A stretch of DNA of 64,000 bases from Sphingobium baderi (GCF_001456115.1 NZ_CP013264.1:1692501-1756500), one strand, 5' to 3'. Numbered from the stretch's first letter, positions 16,067 to 27,379 are shown. Notes: generated from the sequence alone by a model not told the origin. Numbers and translations are program-made.

Positions 16067-17293
16067 ATGATGGTCGCAAAGACTATATTGCACTGCGACA
16101 TGGCTGATAGTGAACCGGAATCCCCTTCGTCCCGCCCCCGGCGGCGTACCGCGCCCCTGCCGCTTCCCCAGCAGGTTGCATTGCTGTTGCAGGGCGGGGG
16201 GGCACTCGGCTCCTTTCAGGCGGGCGTCTATGATCGGCTCGACGGGCTGGGGATCGACGTCACTTGGGTCGCGGGCATTTCTATCGGTGCGGTCAATGCC
16301 GCGATCATCGCGGGCAATCCGCCGCACCGCAGGCTGAGTCGCCTCAAGAAATTCTGGCTGACCGTGTCGGGCGGCATGCCTAATGTCATCCTGCCCGAAA
16401 TCGACCATATCCGCGAATTCGCGCATCTGATGGCGGCGGGCACGGTCGCTGGTTTCGGCGTGCCGGGCATGTTCCGCCCCCGCCTTTGGCCTGCGCCGCT
16501 GATGCCCGAAGGGACGCCGGGCGCGATCAGTTTTTACGACAGCGCGCCATTGAAGGATATGCTGGACGCCTGCGTCGACTGGGACCTTCTGAATGACGGC
16601 CCGGTGCGGCTTTCGGTCGGCGCGGTGGACGTAGAAAGCGGCAATTTCGCTTATTGGGATACGCGCGGCCCCGGCGGCAATTCCACCCGCATCGATGCGC
16701 GTCATATCATGGCGTCGGGCGCCCTGCCGCCTGGCTTGCCGCCAGTGGAGATCGACGGGCGCTGGTATTGGGACGGCGGCATCGTGTCCAACACGCCGCT
16801 GGCCCATGTACTTGACCATCAGACCGACGATATGCTGGTGTTTCAGGTGGACCTGTTTCCTGCCGCCGGACCGATGCCGCGGCAGATCACCGACGTTTAT
16901 TCCCGCACCAAGGATATTCAATATTCCAGCCGCACCCGGCAGGTGACGGATCAATATCTGCGCCTGCGCCGCGAACATGGAGCGATGCGCGCCTTGCTCG
17001 ACAAACTGCCGCCGGAATTGCAGAACGACCCTGATGCCCGCCGGCTGCGCGACATGCTGGATTGCGGATCGGTGAACATCGTCCATCTGATCTATCGCAG
17101 CCGCAATTGGGAAAGCGGCGCGCGCGACTTCGAGTTTTCGCGCCCCACCATGCTCGACCATTGGAGTCAAGGCCGGGAAGCCGTGGAGGAAGTGATGCAT
17201 AAGGGCGACCTGATCGCCCGCAACATCATGGACGGCAAAAGCGCTACCTTCGACCTCGACGCCCCCGATCACCTCAAGGAGAAAAAGGCATGA
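16067..17293 (+). CDS. patatin-like phospholipase with DUF3734 C-terminus
   Basis: A 408-residue lipid acyl hydrolase. The oxyanion hole LLQGGGALGSFQAGVY is at about residues 40-55, the nucleophile elbow GISIG at about 71-75, and the catalytic Asp in WDGGIVSNTPL at about 236-246, together the Ser-Asp dyad of patatins. The C-terminal part (about 270-400) matches the DUF3734 extension typical of alphaproteobacteria. It overlaps bdhA by 4 bases (ATGA); the pairing with 3-hydroxybutyrate dehydrogenase is common and suggests a role in storage-polymer or lipid turnover. An ATG at 16100 (MADSEPESP) is an alternative start. Confidence 0.88.
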   Translation: MMVAKTILHCDMADSEPESPSSRPRRRTAPLPLPQQVALLLQGGGALGSFQAGVYDRLDGLGIDVTWVAGISIGAVNAAIIAGNPPHRRLSRLKKFWLTVSGGMPNVILPEIDHIREFAHLMAAGTVAGFGVPGMFRPRLWPAPLMPEGTPGAISFYDSAPLKDMLDACVDWDLLNDGPVRLSVGAVDVESGNFAYWDTRGPGGNSTRIDARHIMASGALPPGLPPVEIDGRWYWDGGIVSNTPLAHVLDHQTDDMLVFQVDLFPAAGPMPRQITDVYSRTKDIQYSSRTRQVTDQYLRLRREHGAMRALLDKLPPELQNDPDARRLRDMLDCGSVNIVHLIYRSRNWESGARDFEFSRPTMLDHWSQGREAVEEVMHKGDLIARNIMDGKSATFDLDAPDHLKEKKA

Positions 17294-18081
17294 GTAAGTC
17301 CCTCGCCGGAAAGACCGCCCTTATCACGGGTTCCACATCGGGCATCGGCCTCGCTTATGCCAAGGCGTTGGCAGGGGAGGGCGCGAATGTCGTCATCAAC
17401 GGGTTTGGCGATGCGGATGCGATTGAGAAGGAGCGGCAGGGGCTGGAGACGCTCTCCGGCGCCAAGGCGCTCTATTCCGGCCATGACCTGACCAAGGTCG
17501 ACCAGATCGAAGCGATGATGAAGGATGCGGCGGGCGCCTTTGGCGGCGTCGACATCCTCATCAACAATGCCGGGATGCAGCATGTAGCCCCGGTGGAGGA
17601 ATTTCCGCTCGACAAATGGGATCTCATCATCGCGCTGAATCTGAATGCGGCCTTCCATACGACGCGGCTGGCCATTCCCTGGATGAAGTCGAAGAAATGG
17701 GGCCGCATCATCCAGACCGCATCGGCTCATTCGCTGACCGCATCGCCCTTCAAGAGCGCCTATGTGACTGCCAAGCACGGCCTTGCGGGCTTCACCAAGA
17801 CGGTGGCGCTGGAAACGGCGACCTGCGGCATCACCGCCAACTGCATTTCGCCCGGCTATGTCTGGACGCCGCTGGTGGAAAACCAGATTCCCGACACGAT
17901 GAAGGCGCGGGGCATGACCCGCGAGCAGGTGATGAACGACGTGTTACTCGCGGGCCAACCAACCAAGCAGTTCGTGACCGTGGATCAGGTCGCCGCCATG
18001 GCGCTGTTCCTGTGCAGCGACGCCGCCGCTAATATCACCGGCGCCAACATGAGCATCGACGGCGGCTGGACCGCGCAATAA
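17290..18081 (+). CDS. bdhA: 3-hydroxybutyrate dehydrogenase
   Basis: A 263-residue short-chain dehydrogenase that interconverts 3-hydroxybutyrate and acetoacetate with NAD, the last step in using stored polyhydroxybutyrate. Motifs: TGSTSGIG cofactor loop (about 14-21), NNAG (about 94-97), the catalytic Ser in TASAHSLTA and the YVTAKHG Tyr/Lys pair (about 158-164). The stretch FTKTVALETATCGITANCIS PGYVWTPL and the C-terminal FLCSDAAANITGANMSIDGGW are characteristic of this enzyme. The start codon overlaps the patatin stop. Confidence 0.93.
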   Translation: MSKSLAGKTALITGSTSGIGLAYAKALAGEGANVVINGFGDADAIEKERQGLETLSGAKALYSGHDLTKVDQIEAMMKDAAGAFGGVDILINNAGMQHVAPVEEFPLDKWDLIIALNLNAAFHTTRLAIPWMKSKKWGRIIQTASAHSLTASPFKSAYVTAKHGLAGFTKTVALETATCGITANCISPGYVWTPLVENQIPDTMKARGMTREQVMNDVLLAGQPTKQFVTVDQVAAMALFLCSDAAANITGANMSIDGGWTAQ

Positions 18082-18090
18082 GCGACGCCT

Positions 18091-18130
18091 TCACTCCCCC
18101 TTCCGCTGGCGGGAGGGTGGGGAGGGTGGG
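18091..18130. repeat. REP-like G/C-rich palindromic repeat
   Basis: A hairpin-forming stretch, CCCTTCCGC at 18098-18106 against GCGGGAGGG at 18109-18117, followed by GGTGGGG runs. The style is that of the dispersed intergenic repeats of sphingomonads. It lies just after the bdhA stop and has no T-run, so it is a poor intrinsic terminator. Confidence 0.45.
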
Positions 18131-18249
18131 GCCTTCGTTCTGTGGCGTGAAATCTTCGCCATCTTCCGCCTTCGTTAATGCCTTGTGGAAATGACCCAGC
18201 TATAGGGCGATGAACAGCGCATCTTTCTCTTCACGGGGCTTTCACATCC

Positions 18250-20073
<1,824 letters not shown>

Positions 20074-20076
20074 GGA

Positions 20077-20274
20077 TCAGTGCAGTTCGGTAAAGTCGTA
20101 ACGGTCGCGCACGCGGGCGTTGAAAAAGCGGCCCTTTGATGGCGCAACTCGCATCCGTTCGACGATTTCTTCCGGCACGTCGAAATAGCGGTAGCGGCGG
20201 CCGCTGACGAACAGGATGTCGAGCGCATGGGCGCTGGCGTCATAGTCGAAGCGGTGGATGACGGTCGACGGCAT
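20077..20274 (-). CDS. KTSC domain-containing protein
   Basis: A 65-residue protein matching the small KTSC domain: FDYDASAHALDILFVSGRRYRYFDVP, then SKGRFFNARVRDRYDF. Such proteins are often stand-alone or attached to lysyl-tRNA synthetase-like proteins; the function is not established. Its end lies 3 bases from the glmS stop in convergent arrangement. It starts 33 bases after the nitrilase-fusion gene, so the two are probably one transcript. Confidence 0.85.
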   Translation of the reverse strand: MPSTVIHRFDYDASAHALDILFVSGRRYRYFDVPEEIVERMRVAPSKGRFFNARVRDRYDFTELH

Positions 20275-20307
20275 GAAACGTCAACCGTCTGCTCAAGAAC
20301 GGGTTCC

Positions 20308-21921
20308 TCAGCCGCCGCCCGGCGCATTGTGCCCGCCCGCCGGGACCGGCCCGCCGCTGGGCGCATGGGCGTGGTCGGGATTGCTGTCCCAGTCGATATG
20401 ATAGAGATCGAACCGCCGGTCGCGCAGGTTCCTGACCGTGCCCTCCGCCCGCGCCCAGCTCAGGTCCGCGAGGTTCACGTCCGCCATCGTCAGCGTCTCC
20501 ACATTTTCCGTCGATTCCGCCGCGATCCCGTCGCGCGCGAAGGGCAGGTCGCAGGGTGTCAGGATCGCGCTCTGGGCATATTGGATGTCCATATTGTCGA
20601 CATTGGGTAGATTGCCGACATTGCCCGACATGACCACATAGCACTGGTTTTCGATTGCCCGCGCCTGACAGCAATAGCGCACGCGCATATAGCCTAGACG
20701 GCTGTCGGTGCAGAAAGGGACGAAGATGATGCGCGCGCCCTGATCCACTAGCCGCCGCGCCAGTTCTGGAAACTCGCTGTCGTAGCAGATCAGCACGCCG
20801 ATGGGGCCGCAGTCGGTCTGGATCACGTCCAGCGCATCGCCCCCCTTGATGTTCCACCAGAAGGCTTCGTTGGGCGTGGGATGGATCTTTTCCTGCCGGT
20901 GCAGCGATCCATCGCGTAATGCCACATAGGCGATGTTCTGGATGTCACCATCCTCGGCGCGTGTCGGATGGGAGCCACCGATGATGTTGATATTATATTC
21001 CAGCGCCATCCGCTCCAGCTCCTTGGTCAGGCGCGGCGTGTAGCTGGTCAGCCGGTCGATGGCCTCGATAGGCGCCAGCTTCTTCGTCTCATAGGAAAGG
21101 AGGGGCAGGGTGAAGAGTTCGGGAAAGACGATGAAGTCCGACCGATAATCCGCCGCTACGTCCACGAAATATTCGATGTTCCGGATGAATTCGTCGAAAT
21201 CCTTCACCGCGCGCGCCTGTAGCTGACAGGTGGCGAGGCGGACGCCCTCCACCCCGCGCGGTACCCGCATTTCGGGCGCTTCGTCGGGGTCGACATAGGG
21301 GTTGCGCCAGACCAGATGCGCGGCGTGGCCCGCCGATTGCTTGTCTTCGGGGAGGTAGTTTTCGAGAACGCCCAGCGGCTCGAACTGGTTCTTGAGCTGG
21401 AAGCTGATGACCTGATCGCGCAGCTTGCCAGTGACGACTTTGTCCAGATAATCCGTAGGGCCCTCGACCCGCCGCCGCGCGCGGGCATAGCCCGGCATCC
21501 GCCCTGCGATGACGATGCCGTGCAGATCCAGTTCCTCGGCCAGTTCCTTCCGCTCGTCATAAAGCCGTTGGCCGATCCGCAAGCCCCGCAGCTTGGGGTC
21601 CACCGCCATCTCATAGCCGTAAAGCCACTCGCCCGCCGCACTGTGCCGCGTGCCGAAGCCGTTGGCGGTGATCTCCTCCCAGTCATGGGCGGAAAAGGCC
21701 ATGGTCTTGCTGACCCGCATAGTCGCGCAATAGCCCACGACCTTATTGTCGTAGAGCGCCACGAAGCAGCCCTTTGGGAAGTTGTTGATCTGTCCCCTTA
21801 TGGTGGCCAGCGAATAGTTGGGCATGCCGGGGTAGACGCGGGCAATCAGCCGCTGGATGGCGCGCACGTCGGCGGGAAGGGCGGCGCGAACCTCAAGGCG
21901 TTTGCGGGCTGTGCTCGTCAT
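20308..21921 (-). CDS. GNAT acetyltransferase / carbon-nitrogen hydrolase fusion
   Basis: A 537-residue two-domain protein. Residues about 8-200 form a GNAT domain (RAALPADVRAIQRLIARVYP, then YEMAVDPKLRGLRIGQRLYDERKELAEEL with the acetyl-CoA loop R-G-L-R-I-G). Residues about 225-510 form a nitrilase-superfamily amidase with the catalytic Glu in DFIVFPELFTLP, Lys in EKIHPTPNE and Cys in GVLICYDSEFPELAR. The fusion is known in several bacteria, but its substrate is not known to me. The C-terminus ends in a low-complexity Pro/Gly tail. Confidence 0.9.
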   Translation of the reverse strand: MTSTARKRLEVRAALPADVRAIQRLIARVYPGMPNYSLATIRGQINNFPKGCFVALYDNKVVGYCATMRVSKTMAFSAHDWEEITANGFGTRHSAAGEWLYGYEMAVDPKLRGLRIGQRLYDERKELAEELDLHGIVIAGRMPGYARARRRVEGPTDYLDKVVTGKLRDQVISFQLKNQFEPLGVLENYLPEDKQSAGHAAHLVWRNPYVDPDEAPEMRVPRGVEGVRLATCQLQARAVKDFDEFIRNIEYFVDVAADYRSDFIVFPELFTLPLLSYETKKLAPIEAIDRLTSYTPRLTKELERMALEYNINIIGGSHPTRAEDGDIQNIAYVALRDGSLHRQEKIHPTPNEAFWWNIKGGDALDVIQTDCGPIGVLICYDSEFPELARRLVDQGARIIFVPFCTDSRLGYMRVRYCCQARAIENQCYVVMSGNVGNLPNVDNMDIQYAQSAILTPCDLPFARDGIAAESTENVETLTMADVNLADLSWARAEGTVRNLRDRRFDLYHIDWDSNPDHAHAPSGGPVPAGGHNAPGGG

Positions 21922-21942
21922 TGTGTCGCTCCCTGGTCATGG

Positions 21943-21971
21943 AAAAGGCGGCGCTGGTGTCCAGCGCCGCC
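21943..21971 (-). terminator. intrinsic terminator of icd
   Basis: A perfect 11-base-pair stem, GGCGGCGCTGG at 21947-21957 and CCAGCGCCGCC at 21961-21971, with a 3-base loop. On the minus strand it is followed by TTTTCC. It sits between the leftward icd stop and the next leftward gene. Confidence 0.75.
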
Positions 21972-22008
21972 CTCATTCCGTTTCCGTATTGAAAGCCTGA
22001 GAAGGCGA

Positions 22009-23229
22009 TCAGTTCCACTTGCCCATTTCGGCTTCGAGGTTGACGCGGATCTGTTCGAAGAACTGTTCCGTCGTCATCCATGCCTGATCCGGGCCGATCA
22101 GCAGTGCCAGATCCTTGGTCATCGCGCCGTCCTCGACGGTCTTGATGCAGACCCTTTCCAGCGTTTCGGCAAAGCGCGTGACATCCGGTGTATCGTCGAA
22201 CTTGCCGCGGAAGGACAGACCCTGCGTCCAAGCGAAGATCGAGGCGATCGGGTTGGTGGAGGTCGCCTTACCCTGCTGGTGCTGGCGATAGTGGCGGGTG
22301 ACGGTGCCGTGCGCTGCTTCCGCTTCGATCGTCTTGCCGTCGGGCGACATCAGGACGGAGGTCATGAGGCCGAGCGAACCGAAGCCCTGCGCCACCGTGT
22401 CGGACTGCACGTCGCCGTCGTAATTCTTGCAGGCCCAGACGAACTTGCCGCTCCACTTGAGGGCGGAAGCGACCATGTCGTCGATCAGGCGATGTTCGTA
22501 GACGATACCGGCCGCTTTGAACTTGTCCGCGAATTCCGCATCGAACACTTCCTGGAACAGGTCCTTGAAGCGGCCGTCATAGGCCTTGAGGATGGTGTTC
22601 TTGGTCGACAGGTAGAGCGGCCATCCACGGTCGAGCGCATAGTTCATGCTGGCCTTGGCGAAATCGCGGATCGATTCGTCAAGGTTGTACATGCCCATGG
22701 CGACGCCGGAGGAAGGGAAGTTGAACACATCATATTCCAGTTCCTTGCCGTCGGTGCCGACCCACTTCATGGTCAGCTTGCCGGGTCCGGGGACGCGGAA
22801 ATCGGTGGCGCGATACTGGTCGCCAAAGGCGTGGCGGCCAACGACGATCGGGTCGGTCCAGCCCGGCACCAGACGGGGCACGTTGCGGATCACGATGGGT
22901 TCGCGGAACACCACACCGCCCAGGATGTTGCGGATGGTGCCGTTGGGCGACTTCCACATCTGCTTCAGATTGAATTCCTCGACGCGCGCTTCGTCGGGGG
23001 TGATGGTGGCGCATTTCACGCCGACGCCATATTCCTTGATCGCGTTCGCGCAATCGACGGTGATCTGGTCGTTCGTCTCGTCGCGCTTCTGGACGGAAAG
23101 ATCGTAATATTTAAGGTCGATGTCCAGATAAGGAAGGATGAGGCGCTCGCGAATCCACTCCCAAATGATCCGCGTCATCTCATCGCCATCGATTTCAACG
23201 ATCGGGTTCTTGACCTTGATCTTCGCCAT
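22009..23229 (-). CDS. icd: NADP-dependent isocitrate dehydrogenase
   Basis: A 406-residue enzyme of the citric acid cycle that converts isocitrate to 2-oxoglutarate with NADP. It is of the eukaryotic-like homodimeric type usual in alphaproteobacteria: [20 protein letters not shown] at the start, [15 protein letters not shown], the substrate site [12 protein letters not shown], and the metal-binding [27 protein letters not shown]. The start at 23229 (MAKIKVKNP) gives the normal N-terminus. It is divergent from psd with 172 bases between. Confidence 0.96.
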   Translation of the reverse strand: MAKIKVKNPIVEIDGDEMTRIIWEWIRERLILPYLDIDLKYYDLSVQKRDETNDQITVDCANAIKEYGVGVKCATITPDEARVEEFNLKQMWKSPNGTIRNILGGVVFREPIVIRNVPRLVPGWTDPIVVGRHAFGDQYRATDFRVPGPGKLTMKWVGTDGKELEYDVFNFPSSGVAMGMYNLDESIRDFAKASMNYALDRGWPLYLSTKNTILKAYDGRFKDLFQEVFDAEFADKFKAAGIVYEHRLIDDMVASALKWSGKFVWACKNYDGDVQSDTVAQGFGSLGLMTSVLMSPDGKTIEAEAAHGTVTRHYRQHQQGKATSTNPIASIFAWTQGLSFRGKFDDTPDVTRFAETLERVCIKTVEDGAMTKDLALLIGPDQAWMTTEQFFEQIRVNLEAEMGKWN

Positions 23230-23401
23230 GCGCCTGTTTCGCTTTCTTCGCTTTGGATGGAATTTCGGACTCGCCCTAGGGAATGCGGCGGCAATGTTCA
23301 ACCCGCCCGATTGCCCTTGCGAGGCAGGATCAATTCATCTGTCTGGCCGCTTCAGGCCATCGGGCGTTGTCACTGCCCTTGTCTCTCCCTAAAGACGGCT
23401 T

Positions 23402-24136
23402 ATGGAAAATGACGAACTGACGGTCGCACTGGGCGGCAATGTGAAATGGCGCTTTCCCTCCGTGCATCCCGAAGGCGTGAAATTCGGCCTGATTGCCGCG
23501 GCGATCACCGGCGTTCTCTTTCTGCTGGGCTGGGAAATAGCGGGTTGGCTTATGGTCATCGTGACCATGTGGGTGCTGGCTTTCTTTCGCGATCCGGTCC
23601 GCGCCGTGCCGCAGGATAAAAATGCGATCGTCGCGCCTGCCGATGGCCTCATTACGCTGATCCAGCGTGTGCCGCCGCCGCGTGAGATGGCCGGGGCGGA
23701 CGGGCTGGGCGATCAGCCGATGATCCGCGTGTCTATTTTCATGAGCGTGTTCGATGTGCATATCAACCGCACGCCCATTGGCGGGACGGTGAAGGCGGTC
23801 GTCTATATTTCCGGGAAGTTCGTGAACGCCGATCTCGACAAGGCGAGCGAGGATAATGAACGCCAGCATATATTGGTCGAGCGGCATGATGGCGTGCGCG
23901 TGGGCTTCACCCAGATCGCCGGGCTGGTCGCGCGGCGGATCGTGCCATTCGTGAAGCCGGGCGACATGGTCGCGGCGGGACAGCGCATTGGCCTCATCCG
24001 TTTTGGCAGCCGGGTGGATGTTTATCTGCCCGCCGGAACCGCCCCCCGCGTGGTGCTGGGGCAGCGAACCGTGGCGGGCGAGACGATTCTCGGTCAGATG
24101 GGGGACATGCGCGTCATCAAGGGTATTCAGCAGTGA
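23402..24136 (+). CDS. psd: phosphatidylserine decarboxylase
   Basis: A 244-residue pro-enzyme that decarboxylates phosphatidylserine to phosphatidylethanolamine at the inner membrane. Two hydrophobic helices lie at about residues 25-60. The catalytic core has [20 protein letters not shown], and the self-cleavage site [10 protein letters not shown] near residue 203, where cleavage before the Ser creates the pyruvoyl cofactor. It is the short (type II) form. It is followed by pssA 10 bases later, so the pathway is in one operon. Confidence 0.94.
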   Translation: MENDELTVALGGNVKWRFPSVHPEGVKFGLIAAAITGVLFLLGWEIAGWLMVIVTMWVLAFFRDPVRAVPQDKNAIVAPADGLITLIQRVPPPREMAGADGLGDQPMIRVSIFMSVFDVHINRTPIGGTVKAVVYISGKFVNADLDKASEDNERQHILVERHDGVRVGFTQIAGLVARRIVPFVKPGDMVAAGQRIGLIRFGSRVDVYLPAGTAPRVVLGQRTVAGETILGQMGDMRVIKGIQQ

Positions 24137-24146
24137 AGGGCCGACA

Positions 24147-24923
24147 ATGAGGCAGCGGCGGACCATCCCGCGCGGATTGCGTCGGGGGATCACCCTGCGG
24201 ATGGTCGCGCCCAACGCCGTGACGGCCATGGCGCTGTGCTTTGGTCTGACCGGCGTGCGCTATGGTATTTCGGGTGAATGGGAGAGGGCGGTGCTCTCCA
24301 TCCTGTTCGCAGGGGTACTGGACGGGTTGGACGGACGGATCGCGCGTCTGTTGCGGGGCGAGAGCCGCTTTGGCGCGGAATTGGATTCGCTGTCCGATTC
24401 GATTGCCTTTGGCGTAGCGCCCGCGCTGATCCTGTATCTCTGGTCGTTGCAGGCCATGCCGAAGTTCGGCTGGATATTCGCCCTCGCCCATGCGCTGTCC
24501 TGTGCGCTGCGGCTCGCCCGCTTCAACGCCAATATCGATGCGGACGAACAGCCGCATAAGTCGGCGGGCTTCCTCACAGGCGTTCCGGCACCTGCGGGAG
24601 CGGGCATCGCCTTCATGCCCATGTATCTGTGGCTGGTGACGGGAGAGCAGATCTTCCGTGAATGGTATGTGGTCGCGCCCTGGGCGGCCTTCACGGCATT
24701 TCTCATGATCTCCAGCATCGCGACCTATAGCTGGTCGGCGCTTCGTCTGCGAAAACGGATAAGGCTGGAAGCGATCGCCTTTGCGGGCCTGCTGGCGGCT
24801 TTGTTGATTACCGATCCGTGGTTGACGCTGCTGGTCCTGTGCGCGGGTTATGTCGCGACCATTCCCTTTGGCATATTGTCCTATGCCCGGATCAGGCACC
24901 ACCATTCAGGTCTTGCTGTCTGA
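24147..24923 (+). CDS. pssA: CDP-diacylglycerol-serine O-phosphatidyltransferase
   Basis: A 258-residue integral-membrane enzyme that makes phosphatidylserine from CDP-diacylglycerol and serine, feeding Psd. The CDP-alcohol phosphotransferase motif D-G-x2-A-R-x8-G-x3-D-x3-D is intact, beginning DGRIARLLRGESRFG at about residue 62 and closing with the Asp residues of AELDSLSD. Around six to eight hydrophobic helices span the chain. The ATG at 24147 is the first in frame after the psd stop. Confidence 0.94.
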   Translation: MRQRRTIPRGLRRGITLRMVAPNAVTAMALCFGLTGVRYGISGEWERAVLSILFAGVLDGLDGRIARLLRGESRFGAELDSLSDSIAFGVAPALILYLWSLQAMPKFGWIFALAHALSCALRLARFNANIDADEQPHKSAGFLTGVPAPAGAGIAFMPMYLWLVTGEQIFREWYVVAPWAAFTAFLMISSIATYSWSALRLRKRIRLEAIAFAGLLAALLITDPWLTLLVLCAGYVATIPFGILSYARIRHHHSGLAV

Positions 24924-24937
24924 CGCCTGCCGCAGGT

Positions 24938-25165
24938 TCATGCGATTAAGGCGCGGACGGGAAAGGTTTGTATGCTTGAATGACGCCCGCCCGGCACGCG
25001 GCGGCGGCTGATTCGCAAACGATAGACCGGGGCTTCCCGTGGGATGGGCTCGAACAGCAAGGCCGCAACCATCTTGTCATGATAAAGCGCGAACATCCCG
25101 ATGATCGTGGCGACCGCCAACAGGAAAGAAGCGAAGAAAACAACTGCTGCGAAGAGGGTGAACAT
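24938..25165 (-). CDS. small membrane protein, probably general-stress regulated
   Basis: A 75-residue protein with one strong N-terminal helix (LFAAVVFFASFLLAVATII, about residues 4-22) and a basic Arg-rich cytoplasmic tail (RLRISRRRVPGGRHSS). I do not recognise the family. Reality of the gene is supported by a perfect EcfG consensus promoter at 25221-25246 on the same strand, which would give a leader of about 45 bases. An overlapping minus frame (24946-25176) is possible but has a less protein-like tail. It is convergent with pssA. Confidence 0.55.
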   Translation of the reverse strand: MFTLFAAVVFFASFLLAVATIIGMFALYHDKMVAALLFEPIPREAPVYRLRISRRRVPGGRHSSIQTFPVRALIA

Positions 25166-25220
25166 AAGGCGCTCACTTTCTATCTTGCCATTCGCATGGC
25201 CTGATCATGATGACGGCGCA

Positions 25221-25246
25221 AACGGCCTCGAGCGGCCCTTTGTTCC
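25221..25246 (-). promoter_or_regulatory. EcfG (general stress sigma) consensus promoter
   Basis: On the minus strand GGAAC (25242-25246), a 17-base spacer and CGTT (25221-25224) match exactly the alphaproteobacterial EcfG promoter consensus. It points at the small membrane-protein gene beginning at 25165. Confidence 0.6.
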
Positions 25247-25415
25247 TGATGTTCTCCATATGTTCCATTTTGATCGGCGCGTCAAGCCCTCTTGCATCTG
25301 CGCGCGCGCGCCGGTAAAGGGCCGCCCATTCCACATGGGAATCGCACATATCCGGTGCTGAAGGGCTTCCTTCGGTTCCTGATTCCCAGAGGCATCAACC
25401 GGAAGGAGAAAAATT

Positions 25416-26174
25416 ATGGCGGCTCCCGTCGTCACCATGAATCAGCTGATCGAAGCCGGCGCTCACTTTGGGCACCAGACCCACCGCTGGAACCCGCGCA
25501 TGAAGCCGTATATCTTCGGCGACCGCAACGGCATCCACATCCTCGACCTGTCGCAGACCGTGCCGCTCTTCGCGCGCGCTCTGGACTTCGTGTCGGGCAC
25601 GGTTGCCGCAGGCGGCAAGGTTCTGTTCGTCGGCACCAAGCGTCAGGCGCAGGAGTCCATCGCCGAAGCCGCGCGCAAGTCGGGCCAGCATTTCGTCAAC
25701 CATCGCTGGCTGGGCGGTATGCTCACCAACTGGAAGACGATCAGCCAGTCGATCAAGCGTCTGAAGACCCTGGAAGAGAAACTGTCGGGCGATACCCACG
25801 GCCTCACCAAGAAGGAAGTGCTTCAGATGACCCGTGAGCGCGAGAAGCTGGAGCTTTCGCTCGGCGGCATCCGCGACATGGGCGGCATTCCGGACGTGAT
25901 GTTCGTGATCGATGCCAACAAGGAAGAGCTGGCGATCAAGGAAGCCAACACGCTGGGCATCCCGGTCGTCGCGATCCTCGATTCGAACGTCTCGCCCGAC
26001 GGCATCGCTTTCCCGGTTCCGGCGAATGACGACGCCAGCCGCGCGATCCGCCTCTATTGCGAAGCCATCGCCGCCGCCGCGACCAAGGGCAACCGTGGCG
26101 CGCAGCAGGCTGCGGGCGTCGACCTGGGCGCTCTGGACGAGCCCGAGGCCGAAGAGGTCGTCGCGCAGGCCTGA
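25416..26174 (+). CDS. rpsB: 30S ribosomal protein S2
   Basis: A 252-residue uS2 protein of the small subunit. Typical motifs are [17 protein letters not shown] at the start, [25 protein letters not shown] and [20 protein letters not shown] strong GGAAGGAG precedes the ATG by 7 bases. About 240 bases without a gene precede it and may hold its promoter and leader; no clear hexamers were seen there. It leads the usual rpsB-tsf pair. Confidence 0.97.
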   Translation: MAAPVVTMNQLIEAGAHFGHQTHRWNPRMKPYIFGDRNGIHILDLSQTVPLFARALDFVSGTVAAGGKVLFVGTKRQAQESIAEAARKSGQHFVNHRWLGGMLTNWKTISQSIKRLKTLEEKLSGDTHGLTKKEVLQMTREREKLELSLGGIRDMGGIPDVMFVIDANKEELAIKEANTLGIPVVAILDSNVSPDGIAFPVPANDDASRAIRLYCEAIAAAATKGNRGAQQAAGVDLGALDEPEAEEVVAQA

Positions 26175-26207
26175 TAGCGGTCTTTGAACTGCAAAGTAGA
26201 CAGGCTA

Positions 26208-26232
26208 GGGCGCGCTCCACTGGAACGCGCCC
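26208..26232 (+). terminator. hairpin between rpsB and tsf (possible attenuator)
   Basis: GGGCGCG at 26208-26214 can pair with CGCGCCC at 26226-26232 across an 11-base loop. It is not followed by a T-run, so it may only reduce read-through or protect the upstream mRNA end. Confidence 0.35.
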
Positions 26233-26279
26233 TGCCGCTTATTTGGAAACATTGAACTTCAAACTTTAGGAGCCGAAAC

Positions 26280-27209
26280 ATGGCCGAGATTACCGCTGCT
26301 GCCGTCAAGGAACTGCGCGACCGTTCGGGCGCGGGCATGATGGACTGCAAGAAGGCGCTCGCCGAAACCAATGGCGATATGGAAGCCGCCGTCGACTGGC
26401 TGCGCGCGAAGGGTCTTGCCGCCGCGCAGAAGAAGTCGAGCCGTACCGCCGCCGAAGGTCTGGTGGGCGTCGCTGTCGCGGGCACCAAGGGCGTAGCCGT
26501 CGAGGTGAACAGCGAAACCGACTTCGTCGCCAAGAATGACCAGTTCCAGGATTTCGTCCGCACCGTCGCTGAAATCGCACTGAAGAGCGGCGCCGCCGAC
26601 GCCGAAGCGCTGTCGGCGCAGGCGCATCCCGCGGGCGGCACCGTGGCGGAGAAGCTGGTGTCGAACATTGCCACCATCGGCGAAAACCAGACTCTGCGCC
26701 GCGTTGCCCGGCTTGAAGTAAGCCAGGGCGTCGTCGTTCTCTATGTCCACAACGCCGCGGCGCCGGGCCTGGGCAAGATTGGCGTGCTGGTCGCGCTGGA
26801 AGGCGATGCGCCGGCCGACGTTCTGGAACCGCTGGGCAAGCAGATCGCGATGCACATCGCCGCTGCCTTCCCGCTGGCTCTGTCGGCGGCTGACATCGAT
26901 CCGGCACAGCTGGAGCGTGAGCGTGCCATCGCCGCCGAAAAGGCGGCCGAATCGGGCAAGCCTGCCGAAATCGTCGCCAAGATGGTTGACGGCGCGGTAG
27001 CCAAGTTCGCCAAGGAAAACGCCCTGCTGTCGCAGCTTTTCGTGATGGACAACAAGACCCCGGTCGCCGATGTCGTTGCCAAGGCGGCGAAGGATGCGGG
27101 TGCGTCCATCAGCTTGAAGAACTATGTCCGTTTCCAGCTCGGCGAAGGCATTGAGAAGGAAACGAGCGATTTCGCAGCTGAGGTAGCCGCCGCTGCCGGC
27201 GTCGCCTGA
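26280..27209 (+). CDS. tsf: elongation factor Ts
   Basis: A 309-residue nucleotide-exchange factor for EF-Tu. The N-terminal UBA-like domain ([20 protein letters not shown] with [19 protein letters not shown]) and the core motif [18 protein letters not shown], including the key TDFV residues, are clear. Two further repeats and the C-terminal coiled region end in [21 protein letters not shown]. It follows rpsB by 105 bases, with AGGAG just before the ATG. Confidence 0.97.
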   Translation: MAEITAAAVKELRDRSGAGMMDCKKALAETNGDMEAAVDWLRAKGLAAAQKKSSRTAAEGLVGVAVAGTKGVAVEVNSETDFVAKNDQFQDFVRTVAEIALKSGAADAEALSAQAHPAGGTVAEKLVSNIATIGENQTLRRVARLEVSQGVVVLYVHNAAAPGLGKIGVLVALEGDAPADVLEPLGKQIAMHIAAAFPLALSAADIDPAQLERERAIAAEKAAESGKPAEIVAKMVDGAVAKFAKENALLSQLFVMDNKTPVADVVAKAAKDAGASISLKNYVRFQLGEGIEKETSDFAAEVAAAAGVA

Positions 27210-27235
27210 TCTGGCAGGCCGTTCGGTTCGGGCGA

Positions 27236-27290
27236 CATCGGGAGGCGCGGCTTCTCGACAAGTTCAGGACCAACGCTAAGGAAAGCTTCG
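27236..27290. repeat. degenerate REP-like repeat (CTCGACAAGTTCAGGA type)
   Basis: The stretch CTTCTCGACAAGTTCAGGA at about 27251-27269 is the reverse of the widespread intergenic element that reads TCCTGAACTTGTCGAG. A related, more degenerate copy lies near 48870-48905. Confidence 0.4.
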
Positions 27291-27314
27291 GGTCTTAAAA
27301 CCCCGCTTCACATA

Positions 27315-27350
27315 ATGGCGCGCACTGCCTAAGGTGCGCGCCATTTCCTT
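27315..27350 (+). terminator. strong hairpin between tsf and pyrH, probable terminator or attenuator
   Basis: A perfect 11-base-pair inverted repeat, ATGGCGCGCAC at 27315-27325 and GTGCGCGCCAT at 27334-27344, is followed by TTCCTT. It lies 105 bases after tsf and about 35 bases before pyrH. Confidence 0.6.
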
Positions 27351-27379
27351 GCCCGTTTATAGATGGAATATTGCCCCGC

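Noticed and set aside
15416..17272. 618-codon minus-strand frame opposite the patatin gene
   Set aside because: Long antisense frame typical of G+C-rich DNA; the patatin and metallopeptidase genes have clear motifs in the other frames.
18082..18249. Possible glmS riboswitch or ribozyme
   Set aside because: This RNA is known from Gram-positive bacteria; the 168 bases show none of its conserved core, only a G/C-rich palindrome.
21316..23412. 698-codon plus-strand frame opposite icd and the nitrilase fusion
   Set aside because: Composition artefact; the opposite strand holds both genes with complete motifs.
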